From Cyprinodon diabolis (Eukaryota > Chordata > Actinopteri > Cyprinodontiformes > Cyprinodontidae): a DNA stretch of 64,000 nt. Every line of letters begins with the position of its first letter. Position 1 is the first letter of the stretch. The stretch is from the NCBI GenBank assembly GCA_030533445.1, contig CM060068.1, positions 18,505,479 to 18,569,478 of the forward strand, read 5' to 3'. The notes under the pieces were generated by a model. That model ran no database searches, was not told where the DNA came from, and saw only the letters and a list, made by a program, of their open reading frames with translations. Of the stretch, positions 55,521 to 64,000 are shown one piece after another. The translations under genes were made by a program, and so were the position numbers.

Positions 55521-55869
55521 AGCAGAAGTTCCCAATTAGCTCTCTCTTGGATACCGTCTCTCTTGGAGCCTAGCTTAACAGTCCAAAGACTCGCGCGCAA
55601 GCTCGGTCGCTGGGCGCTTTGCTCCGAACTGGTTCGGGAACCAAGCGGAGACGTTTTCCTGGTAGAAATACCATAAAACGAGTTGTAATACTCGAGTCAA
55701 TGCACCGCCTCACGGCTGTACGTTGGTCGACACTGAGTAGCAATGCTCCTTAGCTACACCCCGGGTGGCCGAAACGCCGTCCCCAACCTAGCCACACCTG
55801 GTTAGCTTAGCTTTCACAAGCTAATTCCCGTGTAGCCCCAAAGCCAATCTCCAAAATAAAAATAAAATA

Positions 55870-57414
55870 ATGGAGACTGCTAAATCCTCTGCGAAAGCGA
55901 AGGGGAGTTCCAAGGGACGAACCTGCCCGTGTGGCAATAAAATTTCTAGCTGGGACACCCACCCATCGTGTGTGGTATGTCTCGGTCTGTCTCGGTGAGA
56001 AGTGCTCACACTGTAGCCGGTTCTCCCTGAAAGTGCTTCGCCGCCGTCTGGCTCGTCAATCGACCATGTCCGGTAATGACCCGGTGATGGCCTCCATGGC
56101 ACCGACACAAGAACCAGCCGACCAGGCTGTCTCTTTACCCACCGATGCAGAGGCCGGACCGAGCTGGGGAGAAATCCTCGATTCCGTGGACCCATTACCA
56201 CGGGAAATGCCCGAGCTAGGTATCGCTTCGAGCCAGCTCGATTTGCTGTTTGAGGGGGACGAGGAGCTCTCTGACTTAGAGTCGGAGCTACCCTTCTCGG
56301 ACAACGATGAGGACTATGACCCGGCCCCGGCGCCCTCGGTTCGGATTGCAAAACCCGCACCCCCGGGCTCGGAGCAATCCGGTCAGGAAGGTTCCCCGTC
56401 GGAGCTGGATTTTGACTTGCACGACGTGTGTAAACGCGCTGCTGCAAAGCTTGAGATCCAGTGGCCAGAGGTCCAGGCAGAAGCTGCCCGCTCCCGCTTT
56501 GACGGAAAAAGGCTGCCTAAGACCCGCAAGGCGTCCAGACAGCTCCTACCAATTTTCTCGGAGCTGCTGGAAGAATTGGCCGTCTCCTGGCGCAACAAGC
56601 CGTTTAAGGAGAAGCACCCAGTAGCCGGCAGTTCGGTACTGGATTGTGATGGGATGTAAAATTACGGCCTTCGCCAAATGCCACCTGTCGAGCCGGCCGT
56701 TGCAACACACCTGCACCCGAAGACTTCCATGTCAGCGGGAGGTCCCGCCCTTCCATCGAGAGCGGACCGCTTTCAGTCAAGCCTGACTGATAAGTGCTAC
56801 AGAGCAGCCGCGTTCTCAGTCCGCGCTCTAAATGCCTCCTCTATGCTGATGGCCTATCAAGCAGAGCTGGAAGAGCAAATGACTGCCGCTCCAGATGCTG
56901 CGCTCTGGGAGGAGGTGTGCGTCATTACCGACCATTGCCTGCATCTCCATAAGGTGGCGATCCAAGCGATGGGCAGATCTATGGGACTAATGGTTTTGCA
57001 GGAGAGAGCCAGGTGGCTGAATCTCACTACCCTGGCAACTAAGGAGAAGGAGGACCTCCTGGACACACCCATATCAGCTCAAGGGCTGTTTGGGGAAGCG
57101 GTAACCTCCATGCAAAAGAGATGGGAGGAGAAGAAGAGGGATGATGAAGCCCTAAAGCTGTGCTTCCCAGACGTACGTTTGCCGCTGGGTCTGCGACCCC
57201 TGCACCCCAGCGCCAAACCTTCGCCCAGGCAGCAGCCCGCTTTCCTCCTGCCTTCAGGATCTCAAAACTGCTGAAGACCCAAGCAGCACCGCAAGGTGCG
57301 CAGAAAACATCTGCCCCCAAGGCTAACTGGCAGAAAAAGCCGGAAGGTCCTCGCACGGACCAACCAGCCCCCACCTCCACACCGGCGGTGAGGAGAAGGA
57401 AGCGGTTAGCCTAA
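55870..57414 (+). pseudogene. DIRS gag-like ORF1, broken
   Basis: Starts METAKSSAKAKGSSKGRTCP with a cysteine-rich motif (CPCG, then CVVCLGL, then CSHC) and a basic FSLKVLRRRLARQ stretch. It continues through a long acidic region (EGDEELSDLESELPFSDNDE) and a helical region (YQAELEEQMTAAPDAALWEE) to a proline/lysine-rich C-terminus ending RRRKRLA. Breaks: a frame change near 55,985 between the CVVCLGL and CSHC motifs, an in-frame stop at 56,657-56,659, and another frame change near 57,170-57,210. The product would be the structural, RNA-binding protein of the element. Assignment is by position and motif style. Confidence 0.75.
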
Positions 57415-57665
57415 CACTGTTCCAGACAGGAGGAAGCGAGCTGGGATCGCCCTCCTCCGTGGCTCCGTTCCTGAGCCTGTTCAGAGAGTTCAGCCAAACA
57501 CAGCGTGTGACCTGCTCACCACGCCAGAAAGTCGAAAGACTCTGTTCAATGCGGGATGTCCAGAGCGAACCCCGGACATGTTTCACAAGCACTTCTTTGT
57601 GTTCAATAGAAATAAATGCTTCCAGACTGACGCATCCAGGTTGAGAACCAAGGGCGCAGTCAAAA

Positions 57666-59735
57666 ATGTTGAAAAACATAAACATTTCACTCGGGGAGCC
57701 GGTACCTTCTTTTTCAAAAGAAGTGAGACCTCTCCCCAACATGAGCGGCTCTGTAGCGCACCAGACGCTACGCGCATGCGCAATGCAGTACGGAGCTGTT
57801 TACGTCCCTCCACCCATAGAGGGCGCTTGCAGCTCACTGTCAGACTGGCCAGTCAGTCAGCTGACAGTGAACATCCACCTTTGGGAAAAATGCACAGACT
57901 CAGAGTGGGTGTTAAGAACGCTCAGGAGGGGATACAGACTGCAGTTCACTGCAGTTCCTCCAAGCTTCAGAGGAATAATCCAGTCACACACGGAGGGACA
58001 AGCCGCTCTCTTCTTAAAGGGAGAGATTTCCTCTTTGCTGGAAAAGAAAGCGATACGGCTGATTCAACCAGAGCACAGCAGCGAGGGTTTTTATTCACGT
58101 TATTTCCTTGTGCCAAAGAAAGGCGGCCGAGGAATGCGTGCAATTCTAGACCTCAGAGCGCTGAACAGGCATCTAAGAAAATACAGATTCAAGATGCTGA
58201 CAAACGTGTCCCTGCTGCGCTTCCTGCTTCCAGGCGATTGGTTTACATCAATCGACCTCAAGGATGCTTATTTTCACATCCCAATTTACCCCCCACACAG
58301 AAAATACCTCAGATTCTCTTTTCACGGGAACTGTTACGAATACCTTGTCCTCCCTTTCGGACTCTCTCTGAGCCCGAGGGTGTTTGTGAAATGCACAGAG
58401 GCAGCGGTGGGTCCACTCAGGAGGCGGGGAATATGGGTGGCAACGTATATAGACGATTGGCTGATCGCCTCGTCCTCCCACCAGGAAGCCTCACTTCATA
58501 CAGCTATGATAAAAGAGCACCTGATGGATCTGGGTTTCAAAATAAACCTGGAAAAGAGTTCCCTGTTTCCCTCTCAGAGAATAGCTTTCATAGGTCTCTC
58601 TCTGGACTCAATCCATGCCAGAGTAAGCCTAACGGAGGACAGAGTGAAAACAATGCTCAATTGTTTGTCCAGGTTTCAAAGAGGGAACCTGGTATCATCC
58701 AGTCTCTGCAGGAGGCTGCTGGGACTGATGGCCGCAGCATTAGTGGTGATCCCTCTGGGACGGCTCCACATGAGAGGAATCCAACGATGGATAGCCTCTC
58801 ACAGGTTAGTCACATACCCCCCATCATATGCTAAGAGTCACGGCAGCCTGCATGGCTGCACTATGCCCATGGCGGAGCAAAGAGACACTGACACAGGGTG
58901 TCCCATTGGGAGTGGTGCAGAGCAGAAAGGTTGTCACAACAGATGCCTCTCTGTCAGGCTGGGGGGCTATATGCAAGCGGAAAATGGTGAATGGAACCTG
59001 GGGTCCAGAAATGCAGTCCAAGCACATAAATTACTTGGAGCTGAAGGCTGTTCACCTAGCATTAAAGCATTTCCTTCCCATACTGAGAGCTCACCATGTG
59101 CTGATCAGAACAGACAACACAACAGTGGTGGCTTATATCAACAGGCAGGTGGGGCTGAGATCGCTGAAGCTCCACACGCTTGCTCACAAACTAATCATTT
59201 GGAGCAGCAGACACTTCCTGTCTTTGAGGGCCACCCATGTACAGGGAGTGTTGAACTGTGGAGCAGATCTTCTCTCCAGGGGGAATCCCATGTATGCAGA
59301 GTGGAAACTCCACCCAGATGTGGTGAGGATGGTCTGGCAGCGGTTCGGTCAACCATCCGTGGACCTTTTTGCTTCTCAAGAGAACAATCAGTGTCCCCTG
59401 TTCTTCTCCCTGCACGATCGGAACCCACCTCTGGGTGTAGATGCGCTAGCCCAGAACTGGCCTCACACTCTGCTTTATGCGTTTCCCCCAATAGCTCTCA
59501 TTTCACCTACACTAGCCAGGGTACGAGCAGAGGGTCATACAATGATCCTCATCGCACCAATTGGCCAGCGAAGCATTGGTTAGCAGAGATAACACAGCTC
59601 CTCTGGCAGGAACCATGGTCACTCCCTGTACGCAGGGATCTGCTGTCTCAGGCACGAGGACAGATTTTTCACCCCCACCCAGAAAGACTGGCTCTATGGG
59701 CCTGGCCCGTGAGTGGTTTAACCTACAGTCGGTAG
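57666..59735 (+). pseudogene. DIRS reverse transcriptase / RNase H, two frameshifts
   Basis: The reverse transcriptase shows FLVPKKGGRGMRAILDLRAL, SIDLKDAYFHIPI, LPFGLSLSPRVF and the catalytic YIDDWLIASS. RNase H follows with TTDASLSGWGAI, YLELKAVHLAL and RTDNTTVVAYI. The RT part is in one frame; near 58,825 the reading moves to a second frame that carries the RNase H region to about 59,560, where it returns to the original frame and ends at 59,735. The start is uncertain: the frame is open upstream of the ATG used here. Sequence preceding the RT (VSQLTVNIHLWEKCTDSEWV) resembles other vertebrate DIRS elements. The 3' end overlaps the recombinase frame. Confidence 0.88.
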
Positions 59736-60753
59736 GGCTTCCACAAAATATTATTGAGACGATACAGGATGCTAGGGCTCCTGCAACACGATCTCTGTAT
59801 GGGTATAAATGGTCAGTTTTTGAAAAATGGTGCTCAGAGATGCAAGATGTTCCTTTTCAGTGTTCTCTGGGGGTAATTTTAGCTTTCCTACAGAGCCTGA
59901 TTGATAAAGGGAAAGCTTTTTCCACTATTAAGGTCTACTTGGCGGCAATTTCGGCCTGCCACATAGGCTTTGTGGGGAAAACTGTGGGCCAGCATCCCTT
60001 GGTATGCCGCTTCATGCGGGGAGCTCGAAGGAAGCTCCCTGTTTCAAGACCAATTGCTCCATCCTGGGATCTACCCCTGGTGTTGGATGCTCTTACTACC
60101 ACACCCTTTGAACCTCTGGATCAGGTGGAATTAAAGGTAGTAGCTCTAAAAACAGCGCTCCTAATGGCACTGGTTTCTGCAAAGCGCGTGGGCGAAATTC
60201 ACGCTTTATCAGTGCATCCATCTTGCATGAAATTTTCTTTAGATGGGACCAGAGTGGTTTTGCTTCCCAACCCAGCTTTTGAGCCTAAAGTGTTGGGGTC
60301 ATATTCTCCCATTGAGTTGATGGCCTTCCATCCTCCCCCTTTTTCATCACAGGAACAGGAAAGACTACACAGTCTCTGTCCTGTGCGCACTTTACGGATT
60401 TATGTGAGGAGGACAATTCAGGTCAGGAAGAGTGACCAGTTGTTTGTCTTCTGGGCTAAAAATCATAATGGAAAAGCTGTTTCCAAACAGCGGCTTGCAC
60501 ATTGGATAACTGATGCAATTTCTTTGGCTTATAGTTCAAAGGGACATCAGCCTCCAGATGGTCTGCGGGCCTACTCTACTAGGGGCTTAAGCTCTTCATG
60601 GGGTCTACTCAGAGAATATTCCTCCAAGAGATATGTGCGGCAGCAAGCTGGGCATCATCTCACACGTTTACTCGGTTTTACAAACTGGATGTCACAGCTC
60701 CATCACTGGCGCATTCAGTTCTAAGCGTAACACCGAGCACGGAGCAAAAATAA
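59561..60753 (+). pseudogene. DIRS tyrosine recombinase, frameshifted near C-terminus
   Basis: Overlaps the end of the polymerase frame. An N-terminal SAM-like core-binding region (ATRSLYGYKWSVFEKWC, FSTIKVYLAAISACH) is followed by the catalytic domain: first arginine in VSAKRVGEIHALS; the HxxR box reads YSTRG with Y where H is expected. Near 60,610-60,620 the frame shifts; the expected C-terminal segment with the nucleophile (ASWASSHTFTRFYKLD) is readable only in another frame that ends at TAA 60,751-60,753. The unshifted frame stops at 60,724. Both the altered HxxR box and the displaced tyrosine predict an inactive enzyme. Confidence 0.87.
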
Positions 60754-60872
60754 TATATATAAATATATATATATATCTATATATATTTTAAATTCATATA
60801 AATAAATGATGATGGTGACAGCAGGCGCATAATGTGGGATCAGCTGAGCAATACGGGAGTCAGAATATCTTT

Positions 60873-60970
60873 CGTTCCCAATGTCAGACACGAAACGAAT
60901 GCTATGAAAGAGAACTTTAGGTTACTTTCATGACCCCGGTTCTCTGAGTAGCATGAGTGAGTGTCTCACC
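60873..60970 (+). repeat. DIRS internal complementary region
   Basis: The first half (cgttcccaatgtcagacacg, aaacgaatgctatgaaagag) is the reverse complement of the outer left terminus; the second half (ggttactttcatgaccccgg, ttctctgagtagcatgagtg) is the reverse complement of the outer right terminus. They meet at AAC (60913-60915), the complement of the GTT at both element ends. This head-to-head arrangement is diagnostic of DIRS elements. Confidence 0.9.
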
Positions 60971-60990
60971 AAACCACCCTCCTTGCTCTA

Positions 60991-61223
60991 ACGTTGCGAG
61001 GAAGAGGTGGTCATTCTTTTGAATAACAAGCAGCACAGTGTCAGCCCTATTTATAGGGGGAGGGACCTTGCCCTCTCTGACACTGACAGGCTTATTTTCC
61101 AGCCAATCCTGGCTGGCGTAATGTAAAAGGAGCTTCTGATGAGGTCACGCTGGAGGCGTTCCCAATGTGAGACACTCACTCATGCTACTCAGAGAACCAG
61201 GGTTACGAAAGTAACCTAAAGTT
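60991..61223 (-). repeat. DIRS right inverted terminal repeat
   Basis: acgttgcgaggaagaggtgg, then ttttgaataacaagcagcac and onward, is the reverse complement of the left repeat. It ends gtaacctaaagtt. Confidence 0.9.
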
Positions 61224-61480
61224 TCCCTGAACGCCATTGTTTGTATTTAGACTTCTGTCTCTCTTCTGCTCATCATTTCTGCCATGTTTGCACGTCATTG
61301 CCTGAAATGATGACCATTAGTGTAATCTCTCTCAATCCCCGATCTGTGAAAGAGGATGAGAGGATTGAGTTTCTGTTTGTAAAATTAATTTTCTGACATT
61401 GCATCATCATCTGTTAAAAAAAAATGTCTTTACAATTTAATGAAGCTATTGTTTTTTTTGTTTCCCTTTTTATTCTGCAG
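61224..61480 (+). other. map3k13 intron end
   Basis: 257 bp between the DIRS end and the acceptor tattctgcag of the map3k13 coding exon. A T-rich tract precedes the acceptor. No gene. Confidence 0.7.
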
Positions 61481-61553
61481 GTGTTTATCAGCATCCAGAG
61501 AAACCAGTGCGTTAGGACGCATCCCTCCCACTGAAACGCGGCTGCCCACTCAC

Positions 61554-64000
61554 ATGCACGACACCATGGGCAGCTCCCCAGAGGTGCTTTCCTGGACTTC
61601 CTGCCCCAGTCTTTTGGTGGGGAAGCTGAAGGAAGAGCTTAAACTCACTGTGGTTGGGGACAACATGAAGAAATCCAACTCTCCTAACGCGCAGCCTCAT
61701 CCTCCTCAGGCCTTGCCTCCTACTTTACCTCCTCAGATCATCACAGACCTCGCCCCGCCGACGAACCTGCCCGTTCCCCTGCACACGCCCGTCCAGGATG
61801 AGGACTCCGTTTTGGGGGGCATCAGCCCAGGAAACATAGCCCTGAGTGTGGACTCAACACGGAGTGAAGGTGGACACTTCGATAACAGCGTGCTTCAGCT
61901 GCAGGAGCAGGAGGAAGCGGGTTCACCTGCTTCCTGTGAGCACTGTGGCTGTGGGAGTGGCATGGAGGAGCAGGGAGAAGGAGACTGTCCGGTTGACCGA
62001 AGCGAAGAGGGGAGGCCGAGCCACCCGCGGCACCCCGACGACATCAAGCTGCACTTCCAAAGAGCCCGGCCTGGGTCTGGAGGCTTCCTGGAGGGGCTGT
62101 TTGGCTGTCTTCGACCCGTCTGGAACATCATTGGGAAAACGTACTCCACAGAATACAAGCTGCAGCAGCAAGGTTTGCTTTTGGTTTCATCTCTCCACAC
62201 GGTGTCGGTTTAACAAACTAAATCCTCGCTGTTTAATTAAAAGGCTTTGGCTCTTCAACTCTTCTGAGAAACAATCAAACGGTTCTGTCCTGTAATGTAC
62301 TCCTGAAACTGTAACTGAATATCTGTCCCCAGCTGTAGTCTGAGGCTGTTGTGCTGCTGTCAGTTAGAATTAAGGTCATGGGTAAAGGTATATTCACCTT
62401 GCTGCGGGGCTGCCTGCTTAGACTGGATGCTCACAGTAAAGATATGCGTCGAGGTCGAATGAGCTGAAGCTTTCATTGGTTCAGCAGTGGCTAAAAAGAG
62501 GCAGCATAACTTCTCCTGGTCAAAACTGGTTGTAAAGCAGCAGATAGAGAGAAAAAGGCAGCAGTGCATCCTGCAGGATTTCAGCTTTTGTTTTTCTGCC
62601 CAGCTTAGTTGCAAACAGTTCACAGAAATAGTCCCGCTTTATGAAGATGTCATTTTCAGATTGATTCCTGTATGAGTGCATAGAAACCTCATCCCATTTT
62701 TGTCCTGTTATATTTACAACACTATGTTCGGTGGAAGGCAGTTCCTGTAAGTTACCTAGTGTCAGATGGGGGACACCCTGCTGATTTCAGCTCATCCAGG
62801 GACACCTTAAAGATAAATCTATTTTTTTATTCTGCGTTTGTTGCTCCTCAAACCCCCTAATGCCACTCTGGGCAACTGCCCATGTTACCCGTATCCCAAG
62901 CAGCTGTAACGATAACTTGATTAAATGCATGTTGTTTGTGGTTTAAAAGAAAGTAATGTGATAATACGACTGTAGTAGGATATTTCCCACCTTTATGGGA
63001 CCTAGATCCTGCAAAACAGAAAAAAGCAGAAATGAAAATTTTAATTCTCTTCGCACTCAACTATATTATAATGAATTTACTTGACTTTAAAATAAAGTCC
63101 AACTTTGTTAGATTTCCCTTTTTATAATTTAGTTACAAGCACGGTTTGTCATTAAGTTGCAAAGGATCTCAACAGAAAGATGATCCGTTTGAATGGTGCA
63201 GTGAAATCTTACAGCTTCAGATGCATACAGTAAAGGAAGATTAAAAGCCATTTAAATAAGAGAACGCATAATGAATTGGTGACATTACAGCAGCATTTTC
63301 TTTTTCCAAATGTTTTGATAACTTAAGATATAAACCAGTCAGAGAGGCTGCCAAAAAGTCTGATGTCGACTACTGGTCAGCCTAGTTAGTGGAACTATGG
63401 AGTGCAGTAGGAAGGAACCAAGCTGGAACATTCAGGACCATTCTGGTGCAAAAATGAGAAAGAAATCACTAAACCGGAATGTTTTGGTAACAAAATGCTG
63501 GTTTGGATTTTTTTTTTTGCAAATAGAACTGAAGTTTTTCCCAAGGATGAAAGAGGATTGAATTATGACCATTGGCAAATATTAAGCAGTTTTTACCTTT
63601 AACAAGTAAATAAAGAGCGTCTGAGCGTCTACAATCAGTGCTAATCCAAGGATGCATTCAAATCAATAAGTTAAAAAAAAACATGTTAGCAGACCTTAAA
63701 ATATGATAAAAATATGGCAGAGGGACAGGTCAGGTTATTTAACAATTGAACTGGTTAATTAAATGATGTCATAATGATTTATCACGGTCTGATGGAGCGC
63801 TTTCTGTGTGTTTTCTTTAAATATATAAGATTAATATAAAGATTCTCTTCCTCTTATAATAAAAGATAGACTAGCTTATTTAAGATTAAATCAGAACAGA
63901 ACAATAAAATGCGACTGATCTTGTGGCAGACATGTGGGAGGTCCCGTTTGAGGAGATTTCCGAGCTGCAGTGGCTGGGCAGCGGCGCCCAGGGAGCCGTC
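61554..64000 (+). CDS. map3k13: MAP3K13 (leucine zipper-bearing kinase, LZK), N-terminal part
   Basis: Mixed-lineage MAP3 kinase that activates the JNK pathway through MKK4/MKK7, known from neuronal stress and axon injury. Coding exons in the window: 61481-62172 and 63930-64000 (cut by the window end). ATG at 61554 is the first in frame; the next, at 61566, sits in a stronger context (caccATGggc) and may be the real start. The frame is open upstream to the acceptor. The first about 180 residues are low-complexity (proline-rich, then acidic). Then comes the conserved block [18 protein letters not shown] with [11 protein letters not shown], which is nearly invariant in MAP3K13, continuing across the splice (phase 1) as [20 protein letters not shown] then QGAV, the start of the kinase domain with its glycine loop. 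MAP3K12 is the alternative; the [11 protein letters not shown] block favours MAP3K13. Confidence 0.92.
62173..63929 (+). other. map3k13 intron
   Basis: Donor ag|gtttgc, acceptor gtggcag. No recognised repeat or further exon. Confidence 0.7.
63930..64000 (+). CDS. map3k13: map3k13 kinase-domain first exon, partial
   Basis: Acceptor ttgtggcag then ACATGTGGGAGG. With the G left by the previous exon it reads [20 protein letters not shown] and QGAV up to the window edge. GSGAQGAV is the ATP-binding glycine loop. The rest of the kinase domain and the leucine zippers lie to the right of the window. Confidence 0.95.

Larger units (their letters stand above)
55322..61223 (+). mobile_element. DIRS-type tyrosine-recombinase retrotransposon, structurally complete
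   Basis: About 5.9 kb with the full DIRS layout: inverted terminal repeats (55322-55520 and 60991-61223), an internal complementary region made of both outer ends (60873-60970), and three consecutive coding regions: gag-like, reverse transcriptase/RNase H, and tyrosine recombinase. Both ends carry GTT and no target duplication is visible, as expected for recombinase-mediated insertion. All three coding regions carry stops or frameshifts, so this copy cannot move by itself. It lies in the sense orientation between the possible 5' end and the first recognisable coding exon of map3k13. Confidence 0.93.

Noticed and set aside
55821..56447. 208-codon minus-strand frame inside the DIRS element
   Set aside because: Shadow of the gag-like ORF caused by high GC; the plus strand has the DIRS cysteine motif and acidic region, the minus strand no motif.
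57578..58834. 418-codon plus-strand frame overlapping the reverse transcriptase
   Set aside because: Alternative frame of the same DNA; the other frame carries all the RT motifs (LKDAYFHIPI, YIDD), this one carries none.
55322..61223. LTR retrotransposon or endogenous retrovirus
   Set aside because: Ends are inverted, not direct, repeats; no aspartic protease or DDE integrase; a tyrosine recombinase and an internal complementary region are present, so it is DIRS-type.
61846..62295. 149-codon frame overlapping the map3k13 exon
   Set aside because: Out-of-frame shadow; the annotated frame alone contains the conserved [13 protein letters not shown] block and splices to the kinase exon.

Overview
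The window is vertebrate nuclear DNA, almost certainly from a teleost fish. It has AT-rich introns with GT/AG splice sites, two recognisable vertebrate genes, and a typical fish load of repeats: a DIRS-type tyrosine-recombinase retrotransposon, L2-like LINE remains, a Tc1-like transposon, hAT and TTAA-type miniature elements, SINE-like tails and long microsatellites. The species cannot be named from the sequence. There is no bacterial-style organisation.

Layout. (1) 1-17,968, plus strand: the 3' three quarters of trpm2. I resolve 28 coding exons that splice in frame to 1,217 codons plus a stop. They run from the TRPM homology region through six membrane segments and the pore to a divergent NUDT9-H domain. 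Introns hold an L2-like LINE, a second degenerate LINE, a TTAA-flanked miniature element and a TTTC microsatellite. (2) 17,969-about 47,000: a repeat-rich tract. It holds a small GC-rich promoter with a possible first coding exon at 22,078, set between the arms of a roughly 370-bp inverted duplication. It also holds hAT-like elements nested three deep (27.3-28.5 kb), a hAT remnant with a BED finger inside a TA microsatellite (25.0-26.0 kb), a nearly intact Tc1-like transposon (40.7-42.0 kb) and two low-confidence exon candidates near 44-45 kb. (3) 47.5-48.2 kb: a GC-richer, promoter-like stretch that could be the 5' end of the next gene. (4) 55,322-61,223: a structurally complete but coding-defective DIRS element. 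(5) 61,481-64,000, plus strand: the first recognisable coding exons of map3k13 (LZK), cut by the window end in the kinase glycine loop.

The two genes have separate roles. TRPM2 is a calcium-permeable cation channel gated by ADP-ribose and oxidative stress. MAP3K13 is a MAP3 kinase that feeds the JNK pathway. Nothing suggests they form a functional cluster. The best points for follow-up are the shortened, catalytically degenerate NUDT9-H domain of trpm2, the DIRS insertion 258 bp upstream of the map3k13 coding exon, and the layered transposon structures. I did not find evidence for a wholly new biological system.
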